64,000 nt of DNA. Source: Labilibaculum sp. (GTDB lineage Bacteria; Bacteroidota; Bacteroidia; Bacteroidales; Marinifilaceae). The notes under the pieces are model-generated. The model ran no database searches, was not told the DNA's origin, and saw nothing but the letters and a program-made list of their open reading frames with translations. This document shows positions 8,955 through 18,504 of this stretch, one piece after another. Numbering within the stretch: position 1 is the stretch's first letter; the number at the start of each line of letters is the position of its first letter. Position numbers and translations under genes: made by a program. The DNA is taken from NCBI GenBank assembly GCA_016342745.1, contig JAEINT010000014.1, positions 62,001 through 126,000 on the forward strand, given 5' to 3'.

Positions 8955-9410
8955 ATGTCGATGAAATTAGAGATTCCCATAGAAATAATAGAGCTTGAAA
9001 GTCAGAGTTTTCACTTGTTAATCAGGTGTAAGGTGAATGGTTTTGAAGAAGGAGATTTAGTAATAGATACTGGCGCTTCGAAAACAGTTTTGGATCGAAA
9101 TTTTGTACCAAGCTATACAGTACTTGAAGATCAAGATTCAGAAATGCAGTCTCGAGGATTGGGTGAGGGAAGTCTAAATACTGAAATGGTTAAGATAGAT
9201 TCATTCCAATTAGGAGGTTTTTTTATGAAAGATTTACAATGTGCATTAATTGATTTGTCTGGAATAAATGAAATGTATCAGCAACATTGCAACCGCAAAA
9301 TTTGTGGTTTATTGGGAAGTGACTTTCTTTTGAAGTACAAGGCAGTTATCAATTACGAAAGACGAATACTTTCTTTAGAGAAAAATAATATGCCTGAATT
9401 TCTTGAATGA
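8955..9410 (+). CDS. Retropepsin-like aspartyl protease family protein
   Basis: A 151-residue protein with the single-domain aspartyl protease signature DLVIDTGASKTVLD (about residues 34-47) and a second conserved block GLLGSDFLLKYKAVINYE near the C-terminus. Such proteins act as homodimers, each supplying one Asp-Thr-Gly. No signal peptide or membrane segment is visible, so a cytoplasmic location is inferred. A TATATTTG box lies at 8931-8938. Substrate unknown. Confidence 0.75.
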   Translation: MSMKLEIPIEIIELESQSFHLLIRCKVNGFEEGDLVIDTGASKTVLDRNFVPSYTVLEDQDSEMQSRGLGEGSLNTEMVKIDSFQLGGFFMKDLQCALIDLSGINEMYQQHCNRKICGLLGSDFLLKYKAVINYERRILSLEKNNMPEFLE

Positions 9411-9538
9411 CATAAAATTCAAGTGTCTCGAGGAATTATTGAACAATGTAATTTGAAAAAATTTAATATATTTGTGCGTTAATTTGCGGTTAAGAATATT
9501 ATATACCACATAAATAAGAATTTAATAAACCTAAACAC

Positions 9539-12520
9539 ATGCGAAATAAAGGAGCGATTCGTCTACTCGCTATTGTCTTTGCGCTGGTGAGTTTGTATCA
9601 GTTGACTTTTACTTACGTTACCAAATCAGTTGAAAAGACAGCTCAAGAATTCGGAGCTGGCGATATTAAAAAGGAACAAGCTTATCTTGACTCCATTAGA
9701 GGAGAAGGGGTTTACAATTTCCTTTGGATTAAAGATTATTCTTACAAAGAGTGTAAAGAATTAGAACTGAACCTTGGTCTTGACCTTAAAGGCGGTATGA
9801 ATGTTACCATGGAGGTTTCTGTTGTTGATATTATTAAGGCTATGGCCAATAATAGCAAAGACGAAACTTTTGTAGCTGCGATTGCCCGAGCGAAAGAGAT
9901 GCAAGCTAATAGTGACAAAGAATTTGTTGCTTTGTTTGGAAAAGCTTTCGAAGAAATCGATCCAAATGCTCAGTTGTCTTCTCCAGATATCTTCGGAACT
10001 TTAGAGTTGAAAGACAAAATTCCTTTCGGTGCTACTAACGCTGATGTATTAAAAGTAATTAAAGAAGAAGCAGATGCTGCTATCGATAATACTTTTAACA
10101 TTCTTCGTTCTCGTATTGACCGTTTCGGTGTTGCTCAGCCAAATATCCAAAAAGCGGATGTTTCAGGTCGTATCATTATTGAACTTCCAGGTATCAAAGA
10201 TGCTGCTCGTGTACGTAAATTACTACAGGGAACTGCAAGTTTGGAATTTTGGGAAACTTATACTGCGAATGAAGTAACTCAATACTTAAATGTAGCGAAC
10301 GAAAAATTAGCGGGAATCAACGCTGCTTCAGATCTTTCTTCAGATGTAAAAGAAGAAGTTGCTGAAGAAGTAAAAGAAGAAGCGAAAGATGAAAGTGTAG
10401 CTCTTTTAGATAAAATTGAAGAAGGTGCTCAAGATTCTTTATCAGATCTTCAAAATGCAAAAGAAATTGCAAAAAAATATCCTTTGTTTTCGAAATTAAA
10501 TCCTACTCAAAGAGGATCTTCGAAAGCTGTTGTTGGAATGTCTCACATTAAAGATACTGCTGCAGTTAACCAAATGTTGGCAATGCCAGTTGTTAAATCG
10601 GTAATGCCTCGTAACTTAAAGTTCTTTTGGGGTGTTAAAGCGATTGACGAAGGTGGAAACGTATTTGAGTTGTTCGCAATTAAAGTAACGAACCGCGATG
10701 GAAAAGCTCCATTAGATGGTGATGTTGTTACTTCAGCTCGTGAGCAAATTGATCAAAATAGTGCGCAAGCAGAGGTTTCGATGAGCATGAACGGTGAAGG
10801 AGCTAAAACTTGGGCTCGTTTAACTAAGGATAATGTAAATCGTGCAATTGCAATTGTTTTGGACGGATACGTTTATTCTGCTCCTAATGTACTTGGTGAA
10901 ATTAAAGGTGGACAGTCTAGTATTAGTGGTGATTTCTCTATTGCTGAAGCGAAAGACCTTGCAAACATATTAAAGTCAGGTAAATTACCTGCTCCTGCTC
11001 GTATTATTGCTGATGAGGTTGTTGGTCCATCATTGGGACAAGAATCAATTCAAAAAGGGATGTGGTCTTTTATCATTGCTTTCGTTTTGGTATTGGTTTA
11101 CATGTTCTTCTTCTACAGTAAAGGTGCTGGTTTAACTGCAAATATTGCTTTGATTGCCAACTTGTTCTTCATCTTTGGAGTTTTAGCTTCGCTTGGTGCA
11201 GTTCTTACTTTACCAGGTATTGCCGGTATTGTATTAACAATTGGTATGTCGGTTGATGCGAACGTGCTTATTTACGAGCGTATTCAGGAAGAGCTAAAAG
11301 GTGGTAAAGGATTAAGTCTTGCAATCTCTGATGGTTACAAAAATGCTTATTCTGCAATTATTGATGGTAACATTACAACTCTTTTAACTGGTGTTATTCT
11401 TTACTTATTTGGTGAAGGTCCAATTAAAGGTTTTGCAACTACATTGGTAATTGGTATTTTCTCATCTTTATTCGCAGCGATCTTCATTACTCGTTTGATT
11501 TTTGAAGCTTCTTTGAAAAAGAATCGTAACATTACTTTTACAACTAAGTTTACTGATGGTTGGTTACGTAATGCAGGAGTGAAATTTCTTGAGAAAAGAA
11601 AAGTATTCTATGTAGTTTCTGCTATTGCCATCGTTATTAGTATTGGATCTCTTTCTACAAGAGGTTTAAATCAAGGTATCGATTTTACAGGAGGTAGAAC
11701 ATATGTTGTAGCTTTCGATAAAGCAGTATCTGTAGAAGCAGTAGCTAAGTCTCTTGACGCTGTTTATGGTCATGCTCCAGAAGTGAAAACTTTCGGTGGT
11801 GATTCTCAGGTTAAGATTACTACAAAATATAAAATTGATGAGTCGGGTACTGAAGTTGATGATGAGGTAGAAGATCTACTTTACAAAGGTTTAGGTTCGT
11901 ACTTAGCTCCTGGGACTAGCAAAGCTGATTTCCTTGAAATCAACAGAAAAATGTCTCAAAAAGTAGGTCCAACCATTGCTGATGATATTCGTCAGTCTGC
12001 AGTTTGGTCTATCTTATTTGCTTTGATTGTTATCTTCCTTTACATCATGGTTCGTTTCTCGAACTGGCAGTATGGTTTAGGTGCAATTGCAGCATTGGCT
12101 CATGATTCAATAATCGTATTGGGTATCTTCTCATTGTGTTACGGATGGTTGCCATTCTCACTTGAGGTTGATCAGGCATTTATTGCAGCAATCCTTACGG
12201 TAGTTGGTTATTCGATTAATGATACCGTGGTTGTATTTGACCGTATTCGTGAGTACTTAGGATTACATCCTAAGCGTGATCGTGCAGAGGTAGTAAACAA
12301 AGCGTTAAACAGTACATTGCGTCGTACTTTTAGTACTTCTCTTTCTACAATGGTTGTATTGTTAGCGATCTTTATTTTCGGTGGTACATCAATCCAAGGA
12401 TTTACATTTGCATTATTAGTTGGGGTACTAGTTGGTACTTACTCTTCACTATTTATTGCATCTCCAATTGCTTACGATACAAGTTTACGTGTTCAGAAAG
12501 TAGTTGCTAAAAAGAAATAA
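9539..12520 (+). CDS. secDF: Protein translocase subunits SecD and SecF fused (SecDF)
   Basis: Proton-driven membrane component that helps pull secreted proteins through SecYEG. In this 993-residue fusion the SecD half (about 1-655) has an N-terminal TM, LGLDLKGGMNVTMEV, a large periplasmic region and the TM bundle starting near GMWSFIIAFVLVLVY. The SecF half (about 680-990) has GIDFTGGRTYVV and a second six-TM bundle. The periplasmic part carries a Lys/Glu-rich insertion (about 270-310), as is common in Bacteroidota. A TATATTTG box lies at 9467-9474. Confidence 0.95.
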   Translation: MRNKGAIRLLAIVFALVSLYQLTFTYVTKSVEKTAQEFGAGDIKKEQAYLDSIRGEGVYNFLWIKDYSYKECKELELNLGLDLKGGMNVTMEVSVVDIIKAMANNSKDETFVAAIARAKEMQANSDKEFVALFGKAFEEIDPNAQLSSPDIFGTLELKDKIPFGATNADVLKVIKEEADAAIDNTFNILRSRIDRFGVAQPNIQKADVSGRIIIELPGIKDAARVRKLLQGTASLEFWETYTANEVTQYLNVANEKLAGINAASDLSSDVKEEVAEEVKEEAKDESVALLDKIEEGAQDSLSDLQNAKEIAKKYPLFSKLNPTQRGSSKAVVGMSHIKDTAAVNQMLAMPVVKSVMPRNLKFFWGVKAIDEGGNVFELFAIKVTNRDGKAPLDGDVVTSAREQIDQNSAQAEVSMSMNGEGAKTWARLTKDNVNRAIAIVLDGYVYSAPNVLGEIKGGQSSISGDFSIAEAKDLANILKSGKLPAPARIIADEVVGPSLGQESIQKGMWSFIIAFVLVLVYMFFFYSKGAGLTANIALIANLFFIFGVLASLGAVLTLPGIAGIVLTIGMSVDANVLIYERIQEELKGGKGLSLAISDGYKNAYSAIIDGNITTLLTGVILYLFGEGPIKGFATTLVIGIFSSLFAAIFITRLIFEASLKKNRNITFTTKFTDGWLRNAGVKFLEKRKVFYVVSAIAIVISIGSLSTRGLNQGIDFTGGRTYVVAFDKAVSVEAVAKSLDAVYGHAPEVKTFGGDSQVKITTKYKIDESGTEVDDEVEDLLYKGLGSYLAPGTSKADFLEINRKMSQKVGPTIADDIRQSAVWSILFALIVIFLYIMVRFSNWQYGLGAIAALAHDSIIVLGIFSLCYGWLPFSLEVDQAFIAAILTVVGYSINDTVVVFDRIREYLGLHPKRDRAEVVNKALNSTLRRTFSTSLSTMVVLLAIFIFGGTSIQGFTFALLVGVLVGTYSSLFIASPIAYDTSLRVQKVVAKKK

Positions 12521-12543
12521 TCTAAAAACGATTATATAAATTT

Positions 12544-12577
12544 TCCCTCGAATCATTTGATTCGAGGGATTTTTTTT
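12544..12577 (+). terminator. Terminator after secDF
   Basis: TCCCTCGAATCA (12544-12555) pairs perfectly with TGATTCGAGGGA (12558-12569), followed by eight T residues. Confidence 0.9.
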
Positions 12578-12655
12578 GCTCTTTATCAAATGGAATGCTT
12601 ATCTATATTCTTGATTTGAATTTTCTTCGGTATATTTGTTTAAAATATCAATCAA

Positions 12656-12883
12656 ATGGAGAGTAATCTATTATTTATAAGTGGCGCCGAGATCGTAATT
12701 GTATTGGTTGTAGTTTTGCTGTTGTTTGGATCAAAGAAGATTCCTGAATTAGCTAAAGGGCTTGGGAAGGGAATGAAAGAATTCAAACGTGCAACCGATG
12801 ATATCAAAAGCGAGATTAAAAAGGAAACTGAAGTTCTTGATAATATCAAGGACTTTAAAGATGACCTTACCAAAAAGTTATAA
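12656..12883 (+). CDS. tatA: Sec-independent translocase protein TatA
   Basis: A 75-residue TatA/TatE family protein. It has a short N-terminal TM helix (about residues 8-24) ending in [19 protein letters not shown], the family hinge and amphipathic helix, then a charged tail. It forms the pore of the twin-arginine pathway that exports folded proteins; TatC is not in this window. A TATATTTG box at 12631-12638 lies 18 bp ahead of the ATG. Confidence 0.93.
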   Translation: MESNLLFISGAEIVIVLVVVLLLFGSKKIPELAKGLGKGMKEFKRATDDIKSEIKKETEVLDNIKDFKDDLTKKL

Positions 12884-12904
12884 TCCTATTTTTTAGGTTT
12901 TATC

Positions 12905-12934
12905 ATTCCAGCAGAAATGTGTGGAATTTTTTTT
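12905..12934 (+). terminator. Weak terminator after tatA
   Basis: ATTCCA (12905-12910) can pair with TGGAAT (12922-12927), followed by a T-run. It overlaps an upstream ATG (12917) of the next frame, which argues for the 12941 start of that gene. Confidence 0.55.
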
Positions 12935-12940
12935 ATTCCA

Positions 12941-13876
12941 ATGGACTATTTATATCTATTTTTAGGTTTCGTTATCCTTTTGTATAGCGGAGATTTATTA
13001 GTGAAAGGTGGTGTAGCACTGTCTTCACATTTTAAGATTTCAACTCTAGTTGTTGGGGTTACAGTAGTTTCATTTGGAACATCTGCACCTGAACTTTTTG
13101 TGAGTTTAGATGCTGCTCTACATGGTAGCCCTGATATTGCTATTGGCAACGTTATCGGTTCTAATATCGCGAATATTGCTCTTGTTCTCGGGTTTACGGC
13201 TATCTTAATGCCTCTACCAGTTCGAAGTAACTCTATAAAATTCGATTGGCCTTTTATGATGGGGGCTTCCATTCTTTTTTACCTCTTCATCTTAAATCAA
13301 AAATTAGAATACTACGAAGGAATTGTCTTTGTAATACTTTTGATTGTGTTTATGGTTTGGACGATCTGGAAATCAAGAAAAGAAAGTAGAGGATTAGCAA
13401 CTGAATTTAAAGAGGCAAAACACTCAATACCTGTAGCTTTGCTATTGATTATTGCAGCTTCGCTTGGATTGTATTTTGGTGCAAATTTATTGGTAGATAG
13501 TGCTAAAAATATTGCATTAGATTTTGGCGTAAGCGAACGAGTAGTCGGATTGACTTTAGTCGCATTTGGAACATCTGTTCCCGAATTGGCTACTTCTGCT
13601 GTAGCTGCTTACAAAAAGGAAATGGATATTTCTATCGGAAATATTATTGGATCTAACATATTCAATATTCTTGGTGTTTTGGGTGTTACATCCATTATTA
13701 AAAATATTTTTATTAGTCAGCCAATCATTTCTTTTGATATACTTATCATGTTAGGGATTTCATTTCTATTGTTTTTACTGATTTTACCTTTGCGAAAGGG
13801 TAAACTTCATCGATGGAAAGGATTTTTACTACTATCCGTTTACCTGATTTATATTTATATAGTTTTCACGAAGTAA
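12941..13876 (+). CDS. Calcium/sodium antiporter (CaCA family, YrbG-like)
   Basis: An inner-membrane cation exchanger of 311 residues with about ten TM helices. The two inverted alpha-repeats are clear: [13 protein letters not shown] and [16 protein letters not shown] in the first half, [13 protein letters not shown] and [16 protein letters not shown] in the second. The acidic residues in the GTSxPE motifs are the ion-binding sites of the family. The start at 12941 ([10 protein letters not shown]) gives a normal N-terminus. Ends 10 bp before the ABC ATPase, so co-transcription is likely. Confidence 0.9.
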   Translation: MDYLYLFLGFVILLYSGDLLVKGGVALSSHFKISTLVVGVTVVSFGTSAPELFVSLDAALHGSPDIAIGNVIGSNIANIALVLGFTAILMPLPVRSNSIKFDWPFMMGASILFYLFILNQKLEYYEGIVFVILLIVFMVWTIWKSRKESRGLATEFKEAKHSIPVALLLIIAASLGLYFGANLLVDSAKNIALDFGVSERVVGLTLVAFGTSVPELATSAVAAYKKEMDISIGNIIGSNIFNILGVLGVTSIIKNIFISQPIISFDILIMLGISFLLFLLILPLRKGKLHRWKGFLLLSVYLIYIYIVFTK

Positions 13877-13886
13877 CGAAATTGAT

Positions 13887-14546
13887 ATGATAGCTGCAGA
13901 GCAAGTCAAAAAAAGCTTTGGAACAGTTGATGTTTTAAAGGGGATTGATTTAAATATCGCAAAAGGGGAAATTGTTTCTATTGTTGGAGCAAGTGGAGCA
14001 GGTAAAACCACCTTACTGCAAATATTAGGAACTTTGGATCGGGCAGATTCTGGGAAAGTTGCTTTTGGCGGTGTTGATATTACTTCTTTTGATGAGAAAG
14101 AGTTATCAGCATTTCGAAATGAGAATATTGGTTTTGTTTTTCAATTTCATCATTTATTGCCTGAATTTACAGCTATCGAGAATGTGTGCATTCCTGCTTT
14201 TATTGCAAAAAAATCAAAAACTGAGGCAATGTCTCGAGCAAAAGAGTTGTTAGAGATGCTCAATCTCGGACATCGAATGGAACACAAGCCATCTGAATTA
14301 TCTGGTGGAGAAAAGCAAAGAGTTGCCGTTGCAAGAGCACTGATTAATGAGCCTTTGGTGATATTGGCCGATGAGCCTTCAGGAAATCTTGATTCTAAAA
14401 CCAGACAAGAACTACACGAATTGTTTTTTGCTTTAAGAGATCAATTCAATCAAACTTTCGTGATCGTAACTCACGATCCTGAATTAGCAGATTTATCTGA
14501 CCGAAAAATTATTATATCTGATGGCCTAATCGATGAAAACGAATAA
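13887..14546 (+). CDS. lolD: ABC transporter ATP-binding protein, LolD type
   Basis: ATPase of 219 residues with Walker [11 protein letters not shown]-loop near [18 protein letters not shown], signature [15 protein letters not shown] and Walker [13 protein letters not shown]. The sequence style is that of the LolD/MacB group, which powers lipoprotein release to the outer membrane. The membrane partner is not adjacent, so LolD is a family-based assignment. The last 14 bases overlap the next gene. Confidence 0.8.
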   Translation: MIAAEQVKKSFGTVDVLKGIDLNIAKGEIVSIVGASGAGKTTLLQILGTLDRADSGKVAFGGVDITSFDEKELSAFRNENIGFVFQFHHLLPEFTAIENVCIPAFIAKKSKTEAMSRAKELLEMLNLGHRMEHKPSELSGGEKQRVAVARALINEPLVILADEPSGNLDSKTRQELHELFFALRDQFNQTFVIVTHDPELADLSDRKIIISDGLIDENE

Positions 14547-15315
14547 ATTTTCTTTTCCCGAATTGAAAGAATTTCTCGACGAGAAGTATGATTTATACAA
14601 TCGTGAATCTTTTATTACAAGTGATCCAATACAAATTCCAAGAGTCTTTACTAAAAAAGAAGATATAGAAATAGCAGGTTTCCTTAGTGCCAGTATTGCA
14701 TGGGGTCAAAGACCTACCATTATTCGAAATGCGAAATGGTTGATGGATCGAATGGACCAACAGCCCTTAGATTTTATCTTAAATGCAAAAGATTCCGATT
14801 TAGATGTGTTTAAAGAGTTCAAGCATCGAACCTTTAATGGTGACGATTGTGTTTTCTTTTTAAAGTCCTTGCAAAATATCTATAAAAAACACGGTGGTTT
14901 AGAGGATGTATTTGCAAAGGGTATTGACGAAAAATCAAATGTTAAGAATGCTTTGGCTTATTTCCGTGAAGTGTTTTTTGAGGTAGAACATTTAGATCGA
15001 AGCGAGAAACATATTTCTAATGTATTGAAAAAGTCAGCTGCGAAACGTCTGAATATGTATTTGCGATGGATGGTGAGAAAAGACGATCGAACTGTGGATT
15101 TTGGTTTATGGAATAAGATTAATGCTGCAGATTTGTATCTTCCATTGGATGTTCACACAGGAAATGTGGGAAGAAAATTGGGTTTGCTAACGCGTACACA
15201 AAATGATTGGCCTGCAGTTAATGAAATCACCTCTAATTTAAGAAAATTGGACCCAAAAGATCCGATCAAATACGATTTTGCATTGTTTGGATTGGGAATT
15301 TTTGAAAAGTTTTAA
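14533..15315 (+). CDS. TIGR02757 family protein (DUF2400)
   Basis: A 260-residue protein matching by recall the uncharacterised TIGR02757 family common in Bacteroidota. Visible blocks are [52 protein letters not shown] and the C-terminal [11 protein letters not shown]. The [16 protein letters not shown] stretch resembles the helix-hairpin-helix region of HhH-GPD DNA glycosylases, so a nucleic-acid role is possible but unproven. It overlaps lolD by 14 bases and is followed after 2 bases by trmN6, so the three form one transcription unit. Confidence 0.8.
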   Translation: MKTNKFSFPELKEFLDEKYDLYNRESFITSDPIQIPRVFTKKEDIEIAGFLSASIAWGQRPTIIRNAKWLMDRMDQQPLDFILNAKDSDLDVFKEFKHRTFNGDDCVFFLKSLQNIYKKHGGLEDVFAKGIDEKSNVKNALAYFREVFFEVEHLDRSEKHISNVLKKSAAKRLNMYLRWMVRKDDRTVDFGLWNKINAADLYLPLDVHTGNVGRKLGLLTRTQNDWPAVNEITSNLRKLDPKDPIKYDFALFGLGIFEKF

Positions 15316-15317
15316 GC

Positions 15318-16037
15318 ATGGCTAATAATTATTTTGAATTCAAGCAATTTCGAATCGATCAGAATGGATCGGCAATGAAAGTTGGCACCGATGGTGTACT
15401 CCTAGGAGCTTGGGCAGATGTATCTGGTGCGACTAGAATTTTAGATATAGGAACTGGTACAGGTATAATTGCGATTATGGCTGCTCAACGTACTCATGAT
15501 CATGCTATCGTTGATGCAGTAGAAATTGAATCCTCTTCTTATCAGCAAGCGCTTTCTAATTTTGAGAATTCTCCATGGTCGAGCCGATTAAATGCGCATC
15601 ATTCTTCTTTCCAGGATTTTCATAAGGATCAGCAGGTGAAATATGATGCTATTGTTAGTAATCCACCTTATTTTTTGAATGGATTAAATGCAAAAGAAGA
15701 GGCAAGAACACAGGCTCGTCATGCAGATCATTTGCCTTTCGAGGAATTGTTAGAAGGAGCGATGAAGCTACTTTCGGAGAAAGGATCACTATCTGTAATA
15801 CTTCCAGTTGAGGAGGGGGAATTGTTTATTCGTTTGGCACGATTAACAGGCTTTTATCTGAAAAGAAAGGTTGCTGTTTTGCCAAACCCAGGTAAACCAG
15901 CAAAGCGTTACCTGTTAGAGTTTTCCTTACAAAATTGTGATTTGCAAATTTCAGATTTTAGGGTAGAAAATGGACAAAGACATGTTTATTCACCCGAATA
16001 CATTAAGCTGACAAAAGATTTTTATTTGAAATTTTAA
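15318..16037 (+). CDS. trmN6: tRNA1(Val) (adenine(37)-N6)-methyltransferase
   Basis: A class I SAM-dependent methyltransferase of 239 residues. It has the opening FEFKQFRIDQNGSAMKVGTD, SAM-binding motif I LDIGTGTGIIAIMAAQR, and the N6-adenine catalytic tetrad in SNPPYF. This set is typical of TrmN6 (YfiC), which modifies A37 of tRNA-Val. Its stop overlaps by four bases the stop of the convergent lipoprotein gene. Confidence 0.88.
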   Translation: MANNYFEFKQFRIDQNGSAMKVGTDGVLLGAWADVSGATRILDIGTGTGIIAIMAAQRTHDHAIVDAVEIESSSYQQALSNFENSPWSSRLNAHHSSFQDFHKDQQVKYDAIVSNPPYFLNGLNAKEEARTQARHADHLPFEELLEGAMKLLSEKGSLSVILPVEEGELFIRLARLTGFYLKRKVAVLPNPGKPAKRYLLEFSLQNCDLQISDFRVENGQRHVYSPEYIKLTKDFYLKF

Positions 16038-16789
16038 TTGTTTTCTACAACCAATTTAAAGTTCGTCCACCATTCTGCCAATTCATGCGGATTTTGATCC
16101 GTACCGGCTTTTAACTTATCCATTCGTTTGTTAATGTATTCTTTGCTCGACATGGTCGAAAAGTATGCTTCATTGGCTTCGTTAATACTTGCAATGCCAA
16201 TACTAATATTTTCTGTTCCATTAATCTCTTCAGTAAAAAGTTCCGTAAGCTGTATACGTAAATGATAAGAAAACAAAACCTCTTCTTTAGAACTCAGTTT
16301 TAATTGAAAATTATCTTCAGGCTGAAGCGTGTTCATTGAAATATTTTCGTTTGTATTGGTATTTAGCACTTCGTAAGTTTGAAAACGATCAAATAGCTCT
16401 TCATTAAATTCGATCATTGAAAATCGACTCAAATAATTTTCAAAACTTTTAGTCGTATAAGGAAATTGTGATGGCATAGGAAAGTTAACTGCATAAGAGT
16501 TTTGTAACTTCCCTTTCGAATCGATCCAAATACTTAATCCTAGATTGTATATCTTTCGAAGAGTATTGGCCGAATTAGTTTCCAGAATAATATCAATATA
16601 TTGTTTGTTGTTGAATATTTTTATACTGATTGCATCCTTAGGATGGTAATAAATTGCCTCTGTTTTGGAATATATTTCTGAGTTGAAATTAATGTCTTCT
16701 TCCCATTTACTTGAAAATTGACTGTTTACCGCACAAGAGCTCATGCCAATACTAGCAATTAAAAAAATGAATTTAAGAAATTGGGACAT
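16034..16789 (-). CDS. Predicted lipoprotein, unknown function
   Basis: A 251-residue protein starting at MSQFLKFIFLIASIGMSSC, a signal sequence with a lipobox-like Cys at residue 19. This predicts lipid anchoring outside the inner membrane. The start at 16789 is preferred because 15 further upstream residues are charged and would bury the signal. The body is mixed alpha/beta by appearance, with no motif I recognise. It is tail-to-tail with trmN6. Confidence 0.65.
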   Translation of the reverse strand: MSQFLKFIFLIASIGMSSCAVNSQFSSKWEEDINFNSEIYSKTEAIYYHPKDAISIKIFNNKQYIDIILETNSANTLRKIYNLGLSIWIDSKGKLQNSYAVNFPMPSQFPYTTKSFENYLSRFSMIEFNEELFDRFQTYEVLNTNTNENISMNTLQPEDNFQLKLSSKEEVLFSYHLRIQLTELFTEEINGTENISIGIASINEANEAYFSTMSSKEYINKRMDKLKAGTDQNPHELAEWWTNFKLVVENN

Positions 16790-16863
16790 AGGTATATTGA
16801 TTTGATTTTCATCAAAAATATAAAATTCCCGCATGGATTTATCTTGGCTACAGTTTTATTCTG

Positions 16864-18195
16864 TTAGAAATCAATTTCTTCTTCGATAAAGCGAACTCCT
16901 AATGCTTCCAATTCAGTTAGAATTGGTTTGTAAAGTTCTGGAGAAGTTGGAATGTGAACACCTTTTAATTGAATTAAGTCTTTGGCTAATAGTTTTGTAG
17001 CAATGGCTAATGGTGTGCCAACAGTATAAGACATTGCTGTATGTTCACGATCTTTTCCCTCGTAAGTCATTGATGAAGTAATGCGCTTTTTTTGTCCGGC
17101 AATCTCATAATCAAAGATATGCTGCATAACCAAAAGATCTCTATCATTAGGTTCAAGAGCCCACTTTTGTTCAAGGATTTTTTGCAAGATCATGGCTGGA
17201 CTGGCATTTTTCATACCAACTAAATCGTTAGAAAATAAACCAAGCCATTTTAATTTCTCCATGATTACTGATTCCGCATCAATATGTACAAAATCGGCTA
17301 AGCACTCCTCTAAAGATTTGTCACTTTCCGGTAAAAAACTCAAGAGATAGTTTCGGTAAGTTAGTAAATGAGAATTCTTCATCTCATAGCTGTCATCTGT
17401 GCAACCCAATTGCACCAAAACATTCCATGCTTCAGAATACCCTGGTCGGCGCATAGTACCTCTCATGATGGTTGGAATATCTTTTAAATTATATAGTTCG
17501 CAGTATTGAAGGGAATCTCTATTAGGATACACTTCAAACTTGCCATATCCTTCTATTTCAGTTTTTGTTAGAGTAGAAAAAAGCTTGTTGTAAGGAATGT
17601 ATTTAAAATGATTATTTTCTTTGAATCTGGCTACGCCTTGACCAGCAACTACCACATTTCTTGGATTCCACGAAAATTTATAGTTCCATGGATTGTTATC
17701 GCAATCTGGAGCCACTAAACCACCACAAAAAGATTTAAATGATCTAATTACTCCTCCTTTATCCTTTATTTCATGAATTACTTTCATGGCTGACATGTGG
17801 TCTAAACCAGGATCAACACCTAGTTCATTTAAAAAGCAAAGCCCTTTTTCTTTAGCTTCTTCATCTAATTCCATCATTTCGGGAGAAACATAGGATGGTG
17901 TTAACATGTGTTTTCCATACTTTAAACATTCTCTAGCAACAATTATATGCATAGAAGCAGGCACCATGCTAACAACAATATCGGCAGCAGAAATTTCTTC
18001 GTTTCTTTGTTCCAAATCTTTTAAATTAAAACGTAGAGGGATTCCGTTAGGATGATCTCCTATTTTCTTTTTGACTAAGTCAAGAGACATATCTCCAACA
18101 GTAACTTTCCAATTGTGTTTTTCGGAATGTTTAAGTAAATATTGAATCAAACTTGTTGCGGAAAGGCCTGCGCCAATAATTAGAATGTTTTTCAT
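16864..18195 (-). CDS. Saccharopine dehydrogenase family protein
   Basis: A 443-residue oxidoreductase with N-terminal Rossmann motif KNILIIGAGLSATSLIQYLL, a VSMVPASMH segment after the dinucleotide fold, and a saccharopine dehydrogenase C-terminal domain (FLNELGVDPGLDHMSAMK, then FKSFCGGLVAPDCDNNPW). The architecture matches the glutamate-forming saccharopine dehydrogenase/LYS9 group. Whether the substrate is saccharopine or a carboxy-polyamine cannot be told from sequence alone. A single gene, divergent from mutS. Confidence 0.8.
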   Translation of the reverse strand: MKNILIIGAGLSATSLIQYLLKHSEKHNWKVTVGDMSLDLVKKKIGDHPNGIPLRFNLKDLEQRNEEISAADIVVSMVPASMHIIVARECLKYGKHMLTPSYVSPEMMELDEEAKEKGLCFLNELGVDPGLDHMSAMKVIHEIKDKGGVIRSFKSFCGGLVAPDCDNNPWNYKFSWNPRNVVVAGQGVARFKENNHFKYIPYNKLFSTLTKTEIEGYGKFEVYPNRDSLQYCELYNLKDIPTIMRGTMRRPGYSEAWNVLVQLGCTDDSYEMKNSHLLTYRNYLLSFLPESDKSLEECLADFVHIDAESVIMEKLKWLGLFSNDLVGMKNASPAMILQKILEQKWALEPNDRDLLVMQHIFDYEIAGQKKRITSSMTYEGKDREHTAMSYTVGTPLAIATKLLAKDLIQLKGVHIPTSPELYKPILTELEALGVRFIEEEIDF

Positions 18196-18504
18196 CGATA
18201 TGTCGTTAGTAGGTATGTTGGTTTACTATAAATTTATAATAAAGCTGTTAAAAACAACAAATTATTGTCTTCTTTTTCTTTAATAAATAGCATTTGCTTA
18301 ATAATATTAAGACCTAAACCCTTATTCTTTCCCTTGTATTTGTGGCTTTTAGGTGCATGTAAATCAGGATGATTGCAGAGTTAATTTTTGATTGATGTAA
18401 TCTGTGAATTTGTTCTTCTTTTTATATTCTATACTCTAAATCGGAATGATTATATTTGTTCGAGATAGAAAAGAAATTGAGCAACCTCTAAATATATTTT
18501 ACCC
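18196..18504. promoter_or_regulatory. Divergent spacer with mutS promoter box
   Basis: A 309-bp AT-rich spacer without a credible gene. TATATTTG at 18451-18458 is a good -7 element for mutS; no clear -33 TTTG is seen 19-21 bp upstream. Nothing else is recognised. Confidence 0.5.
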